Source: Armatimonadota bacterium (GTDB lineage Bacteria > Armatimonadota > Fimbriimonadia > Fimbriimonadales > Fimbriimonadaceae). Taken from it: 64,000 nt of DNA. The DNA lies in NCBI GenBank assembly GCA_018268315.1, contig JAFDWU010000002.1:535153-599152 (forward strand), written 5' to 3'. A program made the position numbers and the translations under genes. Below the pieces are notes generated by a model, which was not told where the DNA came from, ran no database searches, and worked only from the letters and a program-made list of their open reading frames with translations. Positions 35,941 through 43,028 of the stretch are shown here, in pieces. The stretch's first letter is position 1; every line of letters starts with the position of its first letter.

Positions 35941-36252
35941 TCAAAGGCGTTGCTTCATGGCTCTCACGCCAGCGCACTCAATGCGCTTCTTGTACGCCTC
36001 GAGCTCTGCGCGCTTGACCAACGTCCGCTTTCCATGTTTGAACCAAGGAAGCTCGATGGGCCCGCCGCGAAAACCGCACAGCGTGTTGACATGAGACTTT
36101 GAGCAGCGCAATTCAACTGCAGCCTCTTCGAGTGTTAGCCAATCACCCTTCGTTTCAAGGAAAGGGATGCCCTGGGAAGGGCTCTGAGTTCGTTCTGATG
36201 ACTGATTTAGATTCATTGTTAGCTTCGGGGCCAACCCTGTAAACGCATTCAA
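35941..36252 (-). CDS. Excisionase/AlpA-like helix-turn-helix protein
   Basis: 103 residues, with a compact winged-helix motif in the C-terminal half: WLTLEEAAVELRCSKSHVNTLCGFRGGPIELPWFKHGKRTLVKRAELEAYKKR. This is the HTH_17/excisionase layout, with the wing residue pattern G-x-x-x-x-x-K-x-x-L-x-x-Y. Likely roles are control of excision or of island transcription. An internal ATG at 36216 would give a shorter form beginning MNLNQSSERTQS; neither start has a strong ribosome-binding site. Confidence 0.75.
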   Translation of the reverse strand: MNAFTGLAPKLTMNLNQSSERTQSPSQGIPFLETKGDWLTLEEAAVELRCSKSHVNTLCGFRGGPIELPWFKHGKRTLVKRAELEAYKKRIECAGVRAMKQRL

Positions 36253-36540
36253 GCAAAATCAGCCGCACGAACATATGGTTGCAACGGCTAACAAAAGGCA
36301 GCACAGTTGTCTGCATAATCCTAAGGACGTATTTTACCATGATTCAGATTCGGTTGAACCAAGATATTGCCTGTTATCAATGTGCTTCCCCTTGCTTACT
36401 GGAGGTGGGTATAATTCTACGTACTCGCGAAGTTGCTACGAGCGACGCCTAACGGCTAGGGATGGGTAGCTCTCATCTCCGAAAGATCACCTGTGCGATC
36501 TGCCGTTGGGCACCCTTAGTGCGCAGGAAGGCACAGCGGT
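36253..36540. promoter_or_regulatory. Divergent non-coding region of the island
   Basis: 288 bases between the HTH gene (minus) and the winged-helix-like gene (plus). AT-rich stretches around 36320-36400 fit a control region for both directions. Overlapping frames here (for example one beginning at 36462) do not read as protein. No operator or promoter could be defined. Confidence 0.4.
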
Positions 36541-37320
36541 TTGTTTCAGTACCTGGAATTCACGACGGACGAAAGCGTCGCCGATGTCGAGTTGACTGCC
36601 AAGAACCTAGTCACTCGCTACCCTCAAATCAAGTCGTTCGACTACGTTGCCATAGTGGAGGACACGATTGCGTTCGGAAAGGAGGTGGAGCGCCATATTC
36701 CAGAAGAGTCGTATCAGTGCCTTTTCACTTTGGGCCGACGCTTAAAGGGCCGTCTCCACCGCGATCTAAGGAATCAGCCGATGACAGCAGCTGCCCTGGC
36801 TCCGTTTGCGCTGGTTTTCGTAGACGCATTAGAATACTTCTCGCGTGGACTTTTCCCCGGTTGCTACAAGGACGGCATCTACTTTCACAGCGAGGAGAGC
36901 GTACTGACCGAATTTGAAGCAACATACAGCAAAATCAAGTACGGAAATTCGGGAGTTATGGATTACGCGATGGCGGAAGCAAAGGCTCACCCTTTGGTCG
37001 TTCCGTCTCTCCAGCCCCGTGCGAACCTTGTCTTGAGTCTAGCCTATTACCTCTCGCTCGAGAACCAAGGCGGCGAGTTTCAGTTGCCTGTCAAGCTTCT
37101 AGCCAACTGGTTAAGCGAAGGATACAACCGGATTTCGTCAATGGAGATCTCGAGGATCAATACTGTCCTTGAGAAGCGTGGCTATCTGGCAACCGACGGC
37201 TCGTACTCGTTCACAGGTGAGAAGGCGAAGAACTTCAAACTGAATCCCGGAGCGATCAAACTAGACGAATTGCCAACCTGTGAAGAAATGCTGTTAACCA
37301 AGAATGCCAAGAAAACCTAG
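36541..37320 (+). CDS. Island protein with C-terminal winged-helix-like region (possible replication or regulatory role)
   Basis: 259 residues from a TTG start, 9 bases after AGGAAGG; an in-frame stop lies just upstream, so the start is well bounded. The C-terminal 90 residues (LPVKLLANWLSEGYNRISSMEISRINTVLEKRGYLATDGSYSFTGEKAKNFKLN) look like a winged helix with a basic end. The N-terminal part is helical with no motif I recognise. It is followed by a repeat-rich non-coding block, the arrangement expected of a replication initiator and its origin, but this is only an inference. It could also be a regulator. Confidence 0.6.
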   Translation: MFQYLEFTTDESVADVELTAKNLVTRYPQIKSFDYVAIVEDTIAFGKEVERHIPEESYQCLFTLGRRLKGRLHRDLRNQPMTAAALAPFALVFVDALEYFSRGLFPGCYKDGIYFHSEESVLTEFEATYSKIKYGNSGVMDYAMAEAKAHPLVVPSLQPRANLVLSLAYYLSLENQGGEFQLPVKLLANWLSEGYNRISSMEISRINTVLEKRGYLATDGSYSFTGEKAKNFKLNPGAIKLDELPTCEEMLLTKNAKKT

Positions 37321-38055
37321 AGACTCACAGATATCCTGAAACTAAGAGAATTAGAAGAAGAACGAATATTAGGGGTATTTAAAGAGACACAGGGAATGCC
37401 CAAAATTAGGTTCAAATTCCACACCAAGCGCGCCATGCCAAAGGAAGATCCCAGCTCTTAGCGTGAGCCTCCAAGATTCTTTCCGGAGAGCCTGGAATGT
37501 GTTTGTTTCGAACGGCGTGAGCAGGTGAGGATATTGCAAGGCAAAGCAACCTCCGAAGATAAGGCCGACTGGAAGCTGCACCATGCGCGAGAATGCTGCA
37601 AATCAAGTGAGAATGCGTGAAAACAAGGTCCAATGCGGGCAAGTTAACGGTAAAGCAAGTAAACAGCTGCAAAAATGCGGGCGCTTACGCAAGTGGTCTC
37701 GCTTTTTCTTGAACCTGGGTCACGGGCTCTGTCGGGCTTTCCTGGCCGCCGATAGGGACGAATTATTGCAGTTTCTTTAGGCAATAAAAAAGGGGGAGTC
37801 AACACCGCAAGTTGAGACAAAGTGAGACGCCCAACGCCCGCGCCCGCGCGAGGGAAATTGCTAACAAGCCTGGTGGCGTATTCTTGAACCTGGCCTCCGA
37901 GATTTCTCCGGGATTGTTTGAACGTTATCGGGTACGAAAATTGGGTCGCCGTGGATGCAGGGAAAGGCAAGGTCTTGTGAGGTAGTTTGCGGGGACCTCC
38001 CCCGTCTCACCCCACGGATGAGGCGTGCGAATAGTTCTTGCAGTAAGATTGTTCT
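37321..38055. other. 735-base gene-free block of the island
   Basis: Short frames here have poor composition and no ribosome-binding sites, and I accept none. The first part (37321-37400) is AT-rich. The middle holds closely spaced short repeats (37589-37682). An A-rich AATAAAAAAGGGGG lies near 37782-37796. An origin or regulatory region is possible. Confidence 0.4.
37589..37682. repeat. Cluster of short direct repeats (possible origin iterons)
   Basis: Three different 8-9-base words each occur twice in 94 bases: GAGAATGC at 37589-37596 and 37609-37616 (exactly 20 bases apart), GCTGCAAA at 37595-37602 and 37666-37673, and AATGCGGGC at 37632-37640 and 37674-37682. The block lies after the winged-helix-like gene, as iterons of a replication origin often do. 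Confidence 0.4.
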
Positions 38056-38544
38056 ATGGCCGGTAATCATTGCCCAAGGTGCGGTGCACTAATGGCACCG
38101 ACGATGACTAACTGCCCTAAGTGCAAAATAGGAAGGGGTGGCAAAACTGTAGGCAATGGGCAACAAAACACGGACCTTCACAGGAGAGCAAGCCAATCGC
38201 ACGCCGGACCCGCTAGCGGTAAAAGGAAGGCTGATGCTATCGGCTCATGGATTGTGGCCCTCACCGTTGTCTTCTTCTTATGTCTAGCGGCCTACAGACT
38301 TGAACAAGCAATAGGGCAATGGCAAGCTGACCGGGAAGCCAGGGCACGATATGAATCTCCTGAATGGCAGGCTCAACTGGCTCACCAGAAAGAGGCTGCT
38401 GAGGAAGCGGCTCGGAAGCAAGAGAAAGAAGCTGATAGATGGGAGGCACGACAAAACGCGGAAATGATAGCTAGGAGTGAATGTGAGTCTCGCGGCGGTA
38501 TCTACGGTCCCTATCCTGGCCAATGTTACGTATCTCAGCGGTAA
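38056..38544 (+). CDS. Zinc-ribbon, single-pass membrane protein with coiled-coil
   Basis: 162 residues. An N-terminal zinc ribbon (CPRCG near residue 6, CPKCK near 20), a polar linker, one membrane helix (IVALTVVFFLCLAAYRLEQAI near 66-86), then a long Glu/Ala/Arg-rich helix (about 95-140) and a Cys-containing end (ECESRGGIYGPYPGQCY). I do not know the family. It is alone in a gene-poor part of the island. A possible membrane-linked island accessory; no function is claimed. Confidence 0.58.
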   Translation: MAGNHCPRCGALMAPTMTNCPKCKIGRGGKTVGNGQQNTDLHRRASQSHAGPASGKRKADAIGSWIVALTVVFFLCLAAYRLEQAIGQWQADREARARYESPEWQAQLAHQKEAAEEAARKQEKEADRWEARQNAEMIARSECESRGGIYGPYPGQCYVSQR

Positions 38545-39014
38545 TTTCCAGTAAGTTGGCTTCGACCTTTGTGAAACTCCTCCGTCTCCAAGTGGGTCAA
38601 ACCTCAGAGCCAAGTCCGTGACACTCTCAGCAGCTCGCAGGACTGCCTCAGCTTCAAGCAAATACTTCGCCCCACCCGTGTGGTTGGGACCCCCCCCACC
38701 CGTCGCCGAACGCCATAGCGGCTGACGGAGGATGCCCCAGCAGCTCAGCAGCAAACCGGGATACCTTACCCGGGACGTAGGACAGCAGAGAGCCGATATA
38801 TCTGGAGCCGTAGGCGCCGGTTACGGCTATTTGCCAGTGTTCGAAGAAGAGCCTAGAGCCTTCCGTTTGCCGAATCGCGCCAGCACCGCGACGAAGCTAA
38901 TGACTTCTAGGAGTTCCTGAGGAGACAACGACATCGAGAGGTTATTCGTGAATACCACGAATAGAGGTTCCCAAACGGATGGTGGAACCAGTTCCAAACC
39001 TCTGCCCCAGTTTG
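38545..39014. other. 470-base region without a supported gene
   Basis: Between the zinc-ribbon gene and the integrase stop. Short frames (for example 38732-38920) have no family resemblance or good start. A C-rich tract occurs near 38690. I see no RNA gene, hairpin terminator or repeat here. Confidence 0.4.
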
Positions 39015-40139
39015 TTAGGAGACGCACTGCATTGCCGCGCGGAGATCATCATCAGATGCTCTTAGGTAGTACCGCATCGTTGTCGCCAACGAAGAGTGTC
39101 CGGCAATCGCCATAAGGACGTGAGGCTTAACTCCCTGACCACCGTTGGCATTGTTCGCAAGATGCGTCAGGAATGTTGACCGGCAGTCGTGGTGAGTGGG
39201 AATACCGCTCTCTTCATCAAAGCCAGCAGCCAGCGCAACGTCCTTAAAGTAGTGCGAAGACTTCTTTGCCCCAATGAGCTTCCCGTTGCGAGTGCAGACG
39301 TACAACGAGTTTGCCCCTTTTTTGGCCTCTGAGAGGCTCTGTACGAGGCCTGGAGGTATCGGCAGGCTTCGATATCCCTTCTTGCTCTTAGGAGCCGTTA
39401 TTTGAACGCCCTTGCCAATTACGTATTGGGCCTGTTGTTGCACTCGCAACACGCCCGCCTCCAGGTCGATGTCGATCCAGCGAAGGCCTAAAGCCTCGCC
39501 CATACGCAAACCGAACTTCAAGCCAAGTAGGATCGGCCACTCCATACACGTCCCCTTGGAAGCATCCATCAGTCGCCTTTGTTGAGCTTCCGTAAGAATC
39601 ATCTTCGACTCTTCCTCGACCGCAACCTTTCTCAGCTTTACGTTCCGCGCGGGATTAGTCGGGATGAGACCGGCCTCGACCGCGCGAGTAAGGATCGACC
39701 CCAACGCACTCAAAGCATTGCCCGCAACGTTACGCCCAGCGGATGACGCCAGAGCAGTCGCGAACTGTTGAAGTTGCGGAACCGTGAGGGCATCCAGCCG
39801 AACCGCGCCAAGTTTTGTATAAACGTGATTGGATAGCGAGTAGGCATAGGCGTTCATCGTGGTCTCCGCCAACTCTTCGGGCCAAACCGTCTCGGCAACA
39901 TGCTCGCCCCAGCTCTTAACCGTCCAGGAGCCAGCCCTGCCCTCAAACCGCGTGAACTCGGTCTTTGCTTGATCCCTGTCAGCCGCAGCCTGCGTTTTTT
40001 CCTTGCGACTCCCAGCCCGCCGGTAGGTCGTTCCGTCTTTGCGCTGGAGTAGTAATTCCCAGTGCCAGCGGCCCGTCTTTTCGTTCTGCCAAAGGTTGGT
40101 TGCGGATCGTCGTTTTACAGTCTTCGTGTTGGTTGCCAT
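39015..40139 (-). CDS. int: Tyrosine-type site-specific integrase
   Basis: 374 residues. The N-terminal part has basic arm-binding (GRWHWELLLQRKDGTTYRRAGSR) and SAM-like core-binding segments. The catalytic domain shows Arg in GLKFGLRMGEALGLRW near residue 215, HDCRSTFLTHLA near 318 (H-x-x-R with His-Asp), GHSSLATTMRYY near 346 with the closing His and the nucleophilic Tyr. It catalyses integration and excision between the att repeats. It ends 63 bases from the tRNA-Sec gene, its target. AGGAAACCCACC before the ATG is the ribosome-binding site. Confidence 0.9.
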   Translation of the reverse strand: MATNTKTVKRRSATNLWQNEKTGRWHWELLLQRKDGTTYRRAGSRKEKTQAAADRDQAKTEFTRFEGRAGSWTVKSWGEHVAETVWPEELAETTMNAYAYSLSNHVYTKLGAVRLDALTVPQLQQFATALASSAGRNVAGNALSALGSILTRAVEAGLIPTNPARNVKLRKVAVEEESKMILTEAQQRRLMDASKGTCMEWPILLGLKFGLRMGEALGLRWIDIDLEAGVLRVQQQAQYVIGKGVQITAPKSKKGYRSLPIPPGLVQSLSEAKKGANSLYVCTRNGKLIGAKKSSHYFKDVALAAGFDEESGIPTHHDCRSTFLTHLANNANGGQGVKPHVLMAIAGHSSLATTMRYYLRASDDDLRAAMQCVS

Positions 40140-40155
40140 AAGGTGGGTTTCCTGT

Positions 40156-40182
40156 CAATTACCCAACATTTTACCCAACATT
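40156..40182. repeat. Arm-type repeat, right copy
   Basis: Same 27-base sequence as 24891-24917 with one mismatch: two ACCCAACATT units in direct orientation. It lies between the integrase start and the tRNA, where integrase arm sites are expected. Confidence 0.6.
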
Positions 40183-40202
40183 AGCCTTATTTTGAATCTG
40201 TA

Positions 40203-40222
40203 TGGCGGGAATGGGTAGGAAT
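40203..40222. repeat. att direct repeat inside tRNA-Sec
   Basis: Identical to 24791-24810. It covers the CCA end, discriminator base, 3' acceptor strand and part of the T arm of the tRNA-Sec gene, so the tRNA stays intact after integration. Confidence 0.85.
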
Positions 40223-40296
40223 CGAACCTACCAAGCCCGTTGTCGGACCACATCGGTTTTGAAGACCGAGCGACACACCAGCACCGATCCACTCCC
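40203..40296 (-). tRNA. selC: tRNA-Sec (anticodon TCA)
   Basis: 94 bases including an encoded CCA. The fold is the selenocysteine type: an 8-bp acceptor stem (GGGAGTGG with CCATTCCC), a 6-bp D stem (CGGTGC with GTGTCG, with wobbles), an anticodon stem TCGGT/ACCGA with loop CTTCAAA giving TCA (reads UGA), a long variable arm, and a 5-bp T stem around TTCGATT. The 8+5 arrangement and long extra arm separate it from other tRNAs. It implies that the organism makes selenoproteins. It is the insertion target of the adjacent island. Confidence 0.92.
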
Positions 40297-40325
40297 GAGT
40301 GACTTGTACCCGATGCGGGCTTCTG

Positions 40326-41141
40326 CTAGGAAGGACCGCGCTGGAAGGCGATCACGCGTGGGATGCCGGCGAGGTCGTTCGTCAAGGACTCGAATCGCCA
40401 TCCATGAGAGTTGAAGAGCGCGCGAACCCCTTCGCTCTGGTCGATGCCGAGTTCCAACGCGATGAAACCATCGGGCTTAAGATGCGCGGCCGCTCGCTCG
40501 GCGAGCATTTCATAAAACTCAAAACCGGTTGGGCCTGAGAAGAGGGCTTCAGGCGGCTCCCAGTCCCGCACTTGCGCCTCCAAAGCGCCCCTTTCGGCTA
40601 GGCTGATATAAGGAGGATTACAAACAATTACGTCGTAAACCCCCAGTCCGTGCAAACCATCGGCTTCGCGAATCTCAACCGAGGCTCCTAGGGCCTCCGC
40701 GTTCTCTCTTGCGGTCGAAACCGCAACCGGGCTAATGTCCGAGCCGGTGACCACCAAATCCGGCCGCTCCAACGCAATCGTAATCGCGACTGCCCCCGAG
40801 CCAACCCCCACCTCATGCACCCGGCCGCCTTGCGGTGCAAGGCGTAAGGCCGTTTCCACCAGCAGCTCAGTTTCCTGGCGAGGAATCAGAACCCCTGGCC
40901 GCACGGCAAACCGCCGACTGGAAAACTCCCGGTAGCCCAGGATGTACGCCAACGGCTCGTGGTTCGCCCGCCTCTGTAGTAACTCATCTATAAACTCAGG
41001 GAGCTCCGCGTCCTGATGGGCAAGGAGCGAAGCCCGGGACATCCCCAGCGCGTGGGCGGCAAGCACTTGTGCCTCCAATTTGGGGGACTCGACCCCAGAC
41101 AAAGCGGATTCAGCCAAAACCAGCCAATCGCGAACAATCAT
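40326..41141 (-). CDS. prmC: Release-factor glutamine N5-methyltransferase
   Basis: 271 residues of the HemK/PrmC family. The N-terminal helical domain is followed by REFSSRRFAVRPGVLIPRQETELLVE (residues about 70-95), the SAM loop VGVGSGAVAITIA near 108, and the catalytic VCNPPYIS near 172. PrmC methylates the Gln of the GGQ motif in RF1 and RF2, raising termination efficiency. The ATG overlaps the hflX stop (ATGA), so it is the last gene of that operon. Confidence 0.9.
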   Translation of the reverse strand: MIVRDWLVLAESALSGVESPKLEAQVLAAHALGMSRASLLAHQDAELPEFIDELLQRRANHEPLAYILGYREFSSRRFAVRPGVLIPRQETELLVETALRLAPQGGRVHEVGVGSGAVAITIALERPDLVVTGSDISPVAVSTARENAEALGASVEIREADGLHGLGVYDVIVCNPPYISLAERGALEAQVRDWEPPEALFSGPTGFEFYEMLAERAAAHLKPDGFIALELGIDQSEGVRALFNSHGWRFESLTNDLAGIPRVIAFQRGPS

Positions 41142-42391
41142 TGGTTGCTAAACCGGGCGAGCCGGTGGCGCATCTCGGCGACAAGCTCCGCCCTCACATG
41201 AATGCCGTCGTCTTTATAATCCACGCTAAGTACGCGACCGAAATCGTAGCACTCCTGAACCAACCCGGACTCCGAGTAAGGAACCACCGCTTCAATTGGC
41301 GCGAGCATCCCCTTCACCATCTCCATCAGCCGGTCCAGCATCCCGTCGATGCCGTACCCGGTCGCGGCGCTAATCACTGTTGAGTTGGGCCACTCGGCAG
41401 TGAGCTTTCGCGCCAGAAATGTATCGGCCACTAGGTCGATCTTATTGAACACCGTGAGCACCGGCTTATCCTCTGCCCCGATATCCGCCAGCGTCTCAAT
41501 CACCGCGTCCCGCTGCAATTCCCAGTTCGGTTGGCTAACGTCCACTATATGAATCAGCAGGTCGCTGCCTGTCACCTCTTCAAGCGTCGAGCGAAACGCC
41601 GCCACGAGCTGGGTTGGTAGGTGGCGGATGAACCCGACGGTGTCGGTGAGGAACAGCGAGTAGCCATCCAGTAAGTCGATCTTGCGCGTGGTGGGGTCAA
41701 GAGTTGCGAACGGCATCGCATCGGCCAGTAGCTCCGTGCCCGCCAGCCGGTTCATCAATGTAGATTTGCCCGCGCTGGTGTATCCCACCAGGCATGCGAA
41801 CGGGAAGGGGTGTTTGCGGCGGCTGGAACGCTGCTGAGAGCGAGTGCGCTTAACTTCCTCGATCTCCAGTTTCAGGCGCGCGATGCGGTCTCGCACCATA
41901 CGGCGGTCGGTCTCCAGCTTGGTTTCACCAGGACCGCGCATGCCGATGCCGCCCTTCTGCCGCTCGAACTTCGTGTAAACCGACATCAGCTTCGGCAGCA
42001 TGTAGGTCAGCAGGGCTAACTCCACCTGCAGCATGCCCTCTTTGGTCTTCGCGCGGCGCGCGAAAATGTCGAGAATGAGCTGGGTTCGGTCGATGACCTT
42101 GCAGCCAACCACCTCTTGGATATTGCGTTGCTGAATGCCGCTAAGCTCGCCGTCCACGACGACCACGTCGCAGCCGGTCTCCCGCACAACCGCGTTAAGC
42201 TCTTGCAGCTTGCCCTTGCCGATGAACGTGCCCTTGCTGGGGCGATCTAGCCGCTGGCGGAGCGACGCTTGCGGCTCAACATGAGCCGCCTCGCACAGGC
42301 CCTCAAGTTCCTCCTCTGCGAAATTGTCTTCTTCCTCGTACTCGTTAACGTAAACGAGAACAGCAGTTTCGGCAATAGAGGACTGAACCAT
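41138..42391 (-). CDS. hflX: Ribosome-associated GTPase HflX
   Basis: 417 residues. The N-terminal HflX domain (about 1-185, with GKGKLQEL and VVVDGELSGIQQRNIQ) is followed by the conserved GIGMRGPGETKLETDRR linker and the GTPase domain: G1 GYTSAGKSTLMNRL near 207, G3 DTVGFIRHLP near 252, G4 FNKIDL near 318. HflX binds the 50S subunit and splits stalled ribosomes under stress. It lies 8 bases after the barrel gene. Confidence 0.92.
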   Translation of the reverse strand: MVQSSIAETAVLVYVNEYEEEDNFAEEELEGLCEAAHVEPQASLRQRLDRPSKGTFIGKGKLQELNAVVRETGCDVVVVDGELSGIQQRNIQEVVGCKVIDRTQLILDIFARRAKTKEGMLQVELALLTYMLPKLMSVYTKFERQKGGIGMRGPGETKLETDRRMVRDRIARLKLEIEEVKRTRSQQRSSRRKHPFPFACLVGYTSAGKSTLMNRLAGTELLADAMPFATLDPTTRKIDLLDGYSLFLTDTVGFIRHLPTQLVAAFRSTLEEVTGSDLLIHIVDVSQPNWELQRDAVIETLADIGAEDKPVLTVFNKIDLVADTFLARKLTAEWPNSTVISAATGYGIDGMLDRLMEMVKGMLAPIEAVVPYSESGLVQECYDFGRVLSVDYKDDGIHVRAELVAEMRHRLARFSNQ

Positions 42392-42399
42392 GGACTTTG

Positions 42400-42936
42400 T
42401 TATAGGCGCGCGAACGTGTAGTGCAGTTCGATAGTGAATCCGCTGAAATCAAAATCGTCCCGCTTCTGCGCGCCGGTGTAGGAAGCGGAAAGCCGCCAAA
42501 CTTTATCAAAATTCACGCCAACTTCGGCAAGGCCGGCCGCGCCAAAGGTCTTGTTGGAAAAGCGAGTCGAGCTGCGGGTGATCGCATAGTCGTAATAGGC
42601 GATTCCACCGCCGAAGAGAACGTAGGGGCGGTACTGATCGGTGGTGCTTCCAAAGGACCGCTCAAGCACCGCAAGCACGGGCGCCACGAAGAACTTATTG
42701 CCATCCTTCTCAGCCGAAATTGCCGAAATATCGGCTGCGACCTTCCAGTTTGAGCCCGGCGCATGGCCGGAAGGCGAAACACCCACTTTGAGGATGCTTT
42801 TCCCAAACAGATTCTGAATTTCCGAATTTACGGGAAAGAACACGCCGCCGCTGACGGCAAGCGAAATCTTATCGGCGGAAAGAATGGCGGGCGCCAGAAG
42901 GGCGGCGCTGATGGCGATCAACTGTGGCTTGTTCAA
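42400..42936 (-). CDS. Small outer-membrane beta-barrel protein
   Basis: 178 residues from a TTG start with a signal peptide (MNKPQLIAISAALLAPAILS). The rest alternates polar and aromatic residues (KISLAVSGGVFFPV, YRPYVLFGGGIAYYDYAI, RLSASYTGAQ, GFTIELHYTFARL) and ends in an aromatic-rich strand, so an 8-strand OmpA/OmpW-like barrel is likely. No specific family or substrate is recognisable. First gene of the unit with hflX and prmC; divergent from mutL. Confidence 0.7.
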   Translation of the reverse strand: MNKPQLIAISAALLAPAILSADKISLAVSGGVFFPVNSEIQNLFGKSILKVGVSPSGHAPGSNWKVAADISAISAEKDGNKFFVAPVLAVLERSFGSTTDQYRPYVLFGGGIAYYDYAITRSSTRFSNKTFGAAGLAEVGVNFDKVWRLSASYTGAQKRDDFDFSGFTIELHYTFARL

Positions 42937-43028
42937 ATCTGGTTATCCTCACGGGCTCAACCGAGCCCTCAGGAAGTATGCCGCATTCGCCGCGATTTCG
43001 CCGTATGATGTCTCATACTCCAAGAAAG

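Larger units (their letters stand above)
24791..40222. mobile_element. Integrated genomic island in the tRNA-Sec gene (PICI-like satellite candidate)
   Basis: A perfect 20-base direct repeat marks both ends (24791-24810 and 40203-40222). The right copy is the 3' end of a tRNA-Sec gene. A tyrosine integrase starts 63 bases inside the right end. The insert counts 15,412 bases with one repeat copy. It holds an HTH excisionase-like protein, a terminase small subunit, a winged-helix-like protein, a repeat-rich non-coding block and a defence operon, but no capsid, tail or lysis genes. Integrase plus AlpA-like HTH plus terminase small subunit without structural genes is the pattern of phage-inducible islands (inference). 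Confidence 0.83.

Noticed and set aside
36462-36917. Open frame overlapping the winged-helix-like gene
   Set aside because: Composition is Arg/Ser-rich as in shadow frames, and it conflicts with the better-supported gene from 36541.
37583-37780. Open frame of 65 codons in the gene-free island block
   Set aside because: It overlaps the repeat cluster, its composition is odd and it lacks a ribosome-binding site. More likely non-coding.
24791-40222. CRISPR array linked to the Cas4-like nuclease
   Set aside because: No regular repeat-spacer pattern or other cas gene was seen anywhere in the island.
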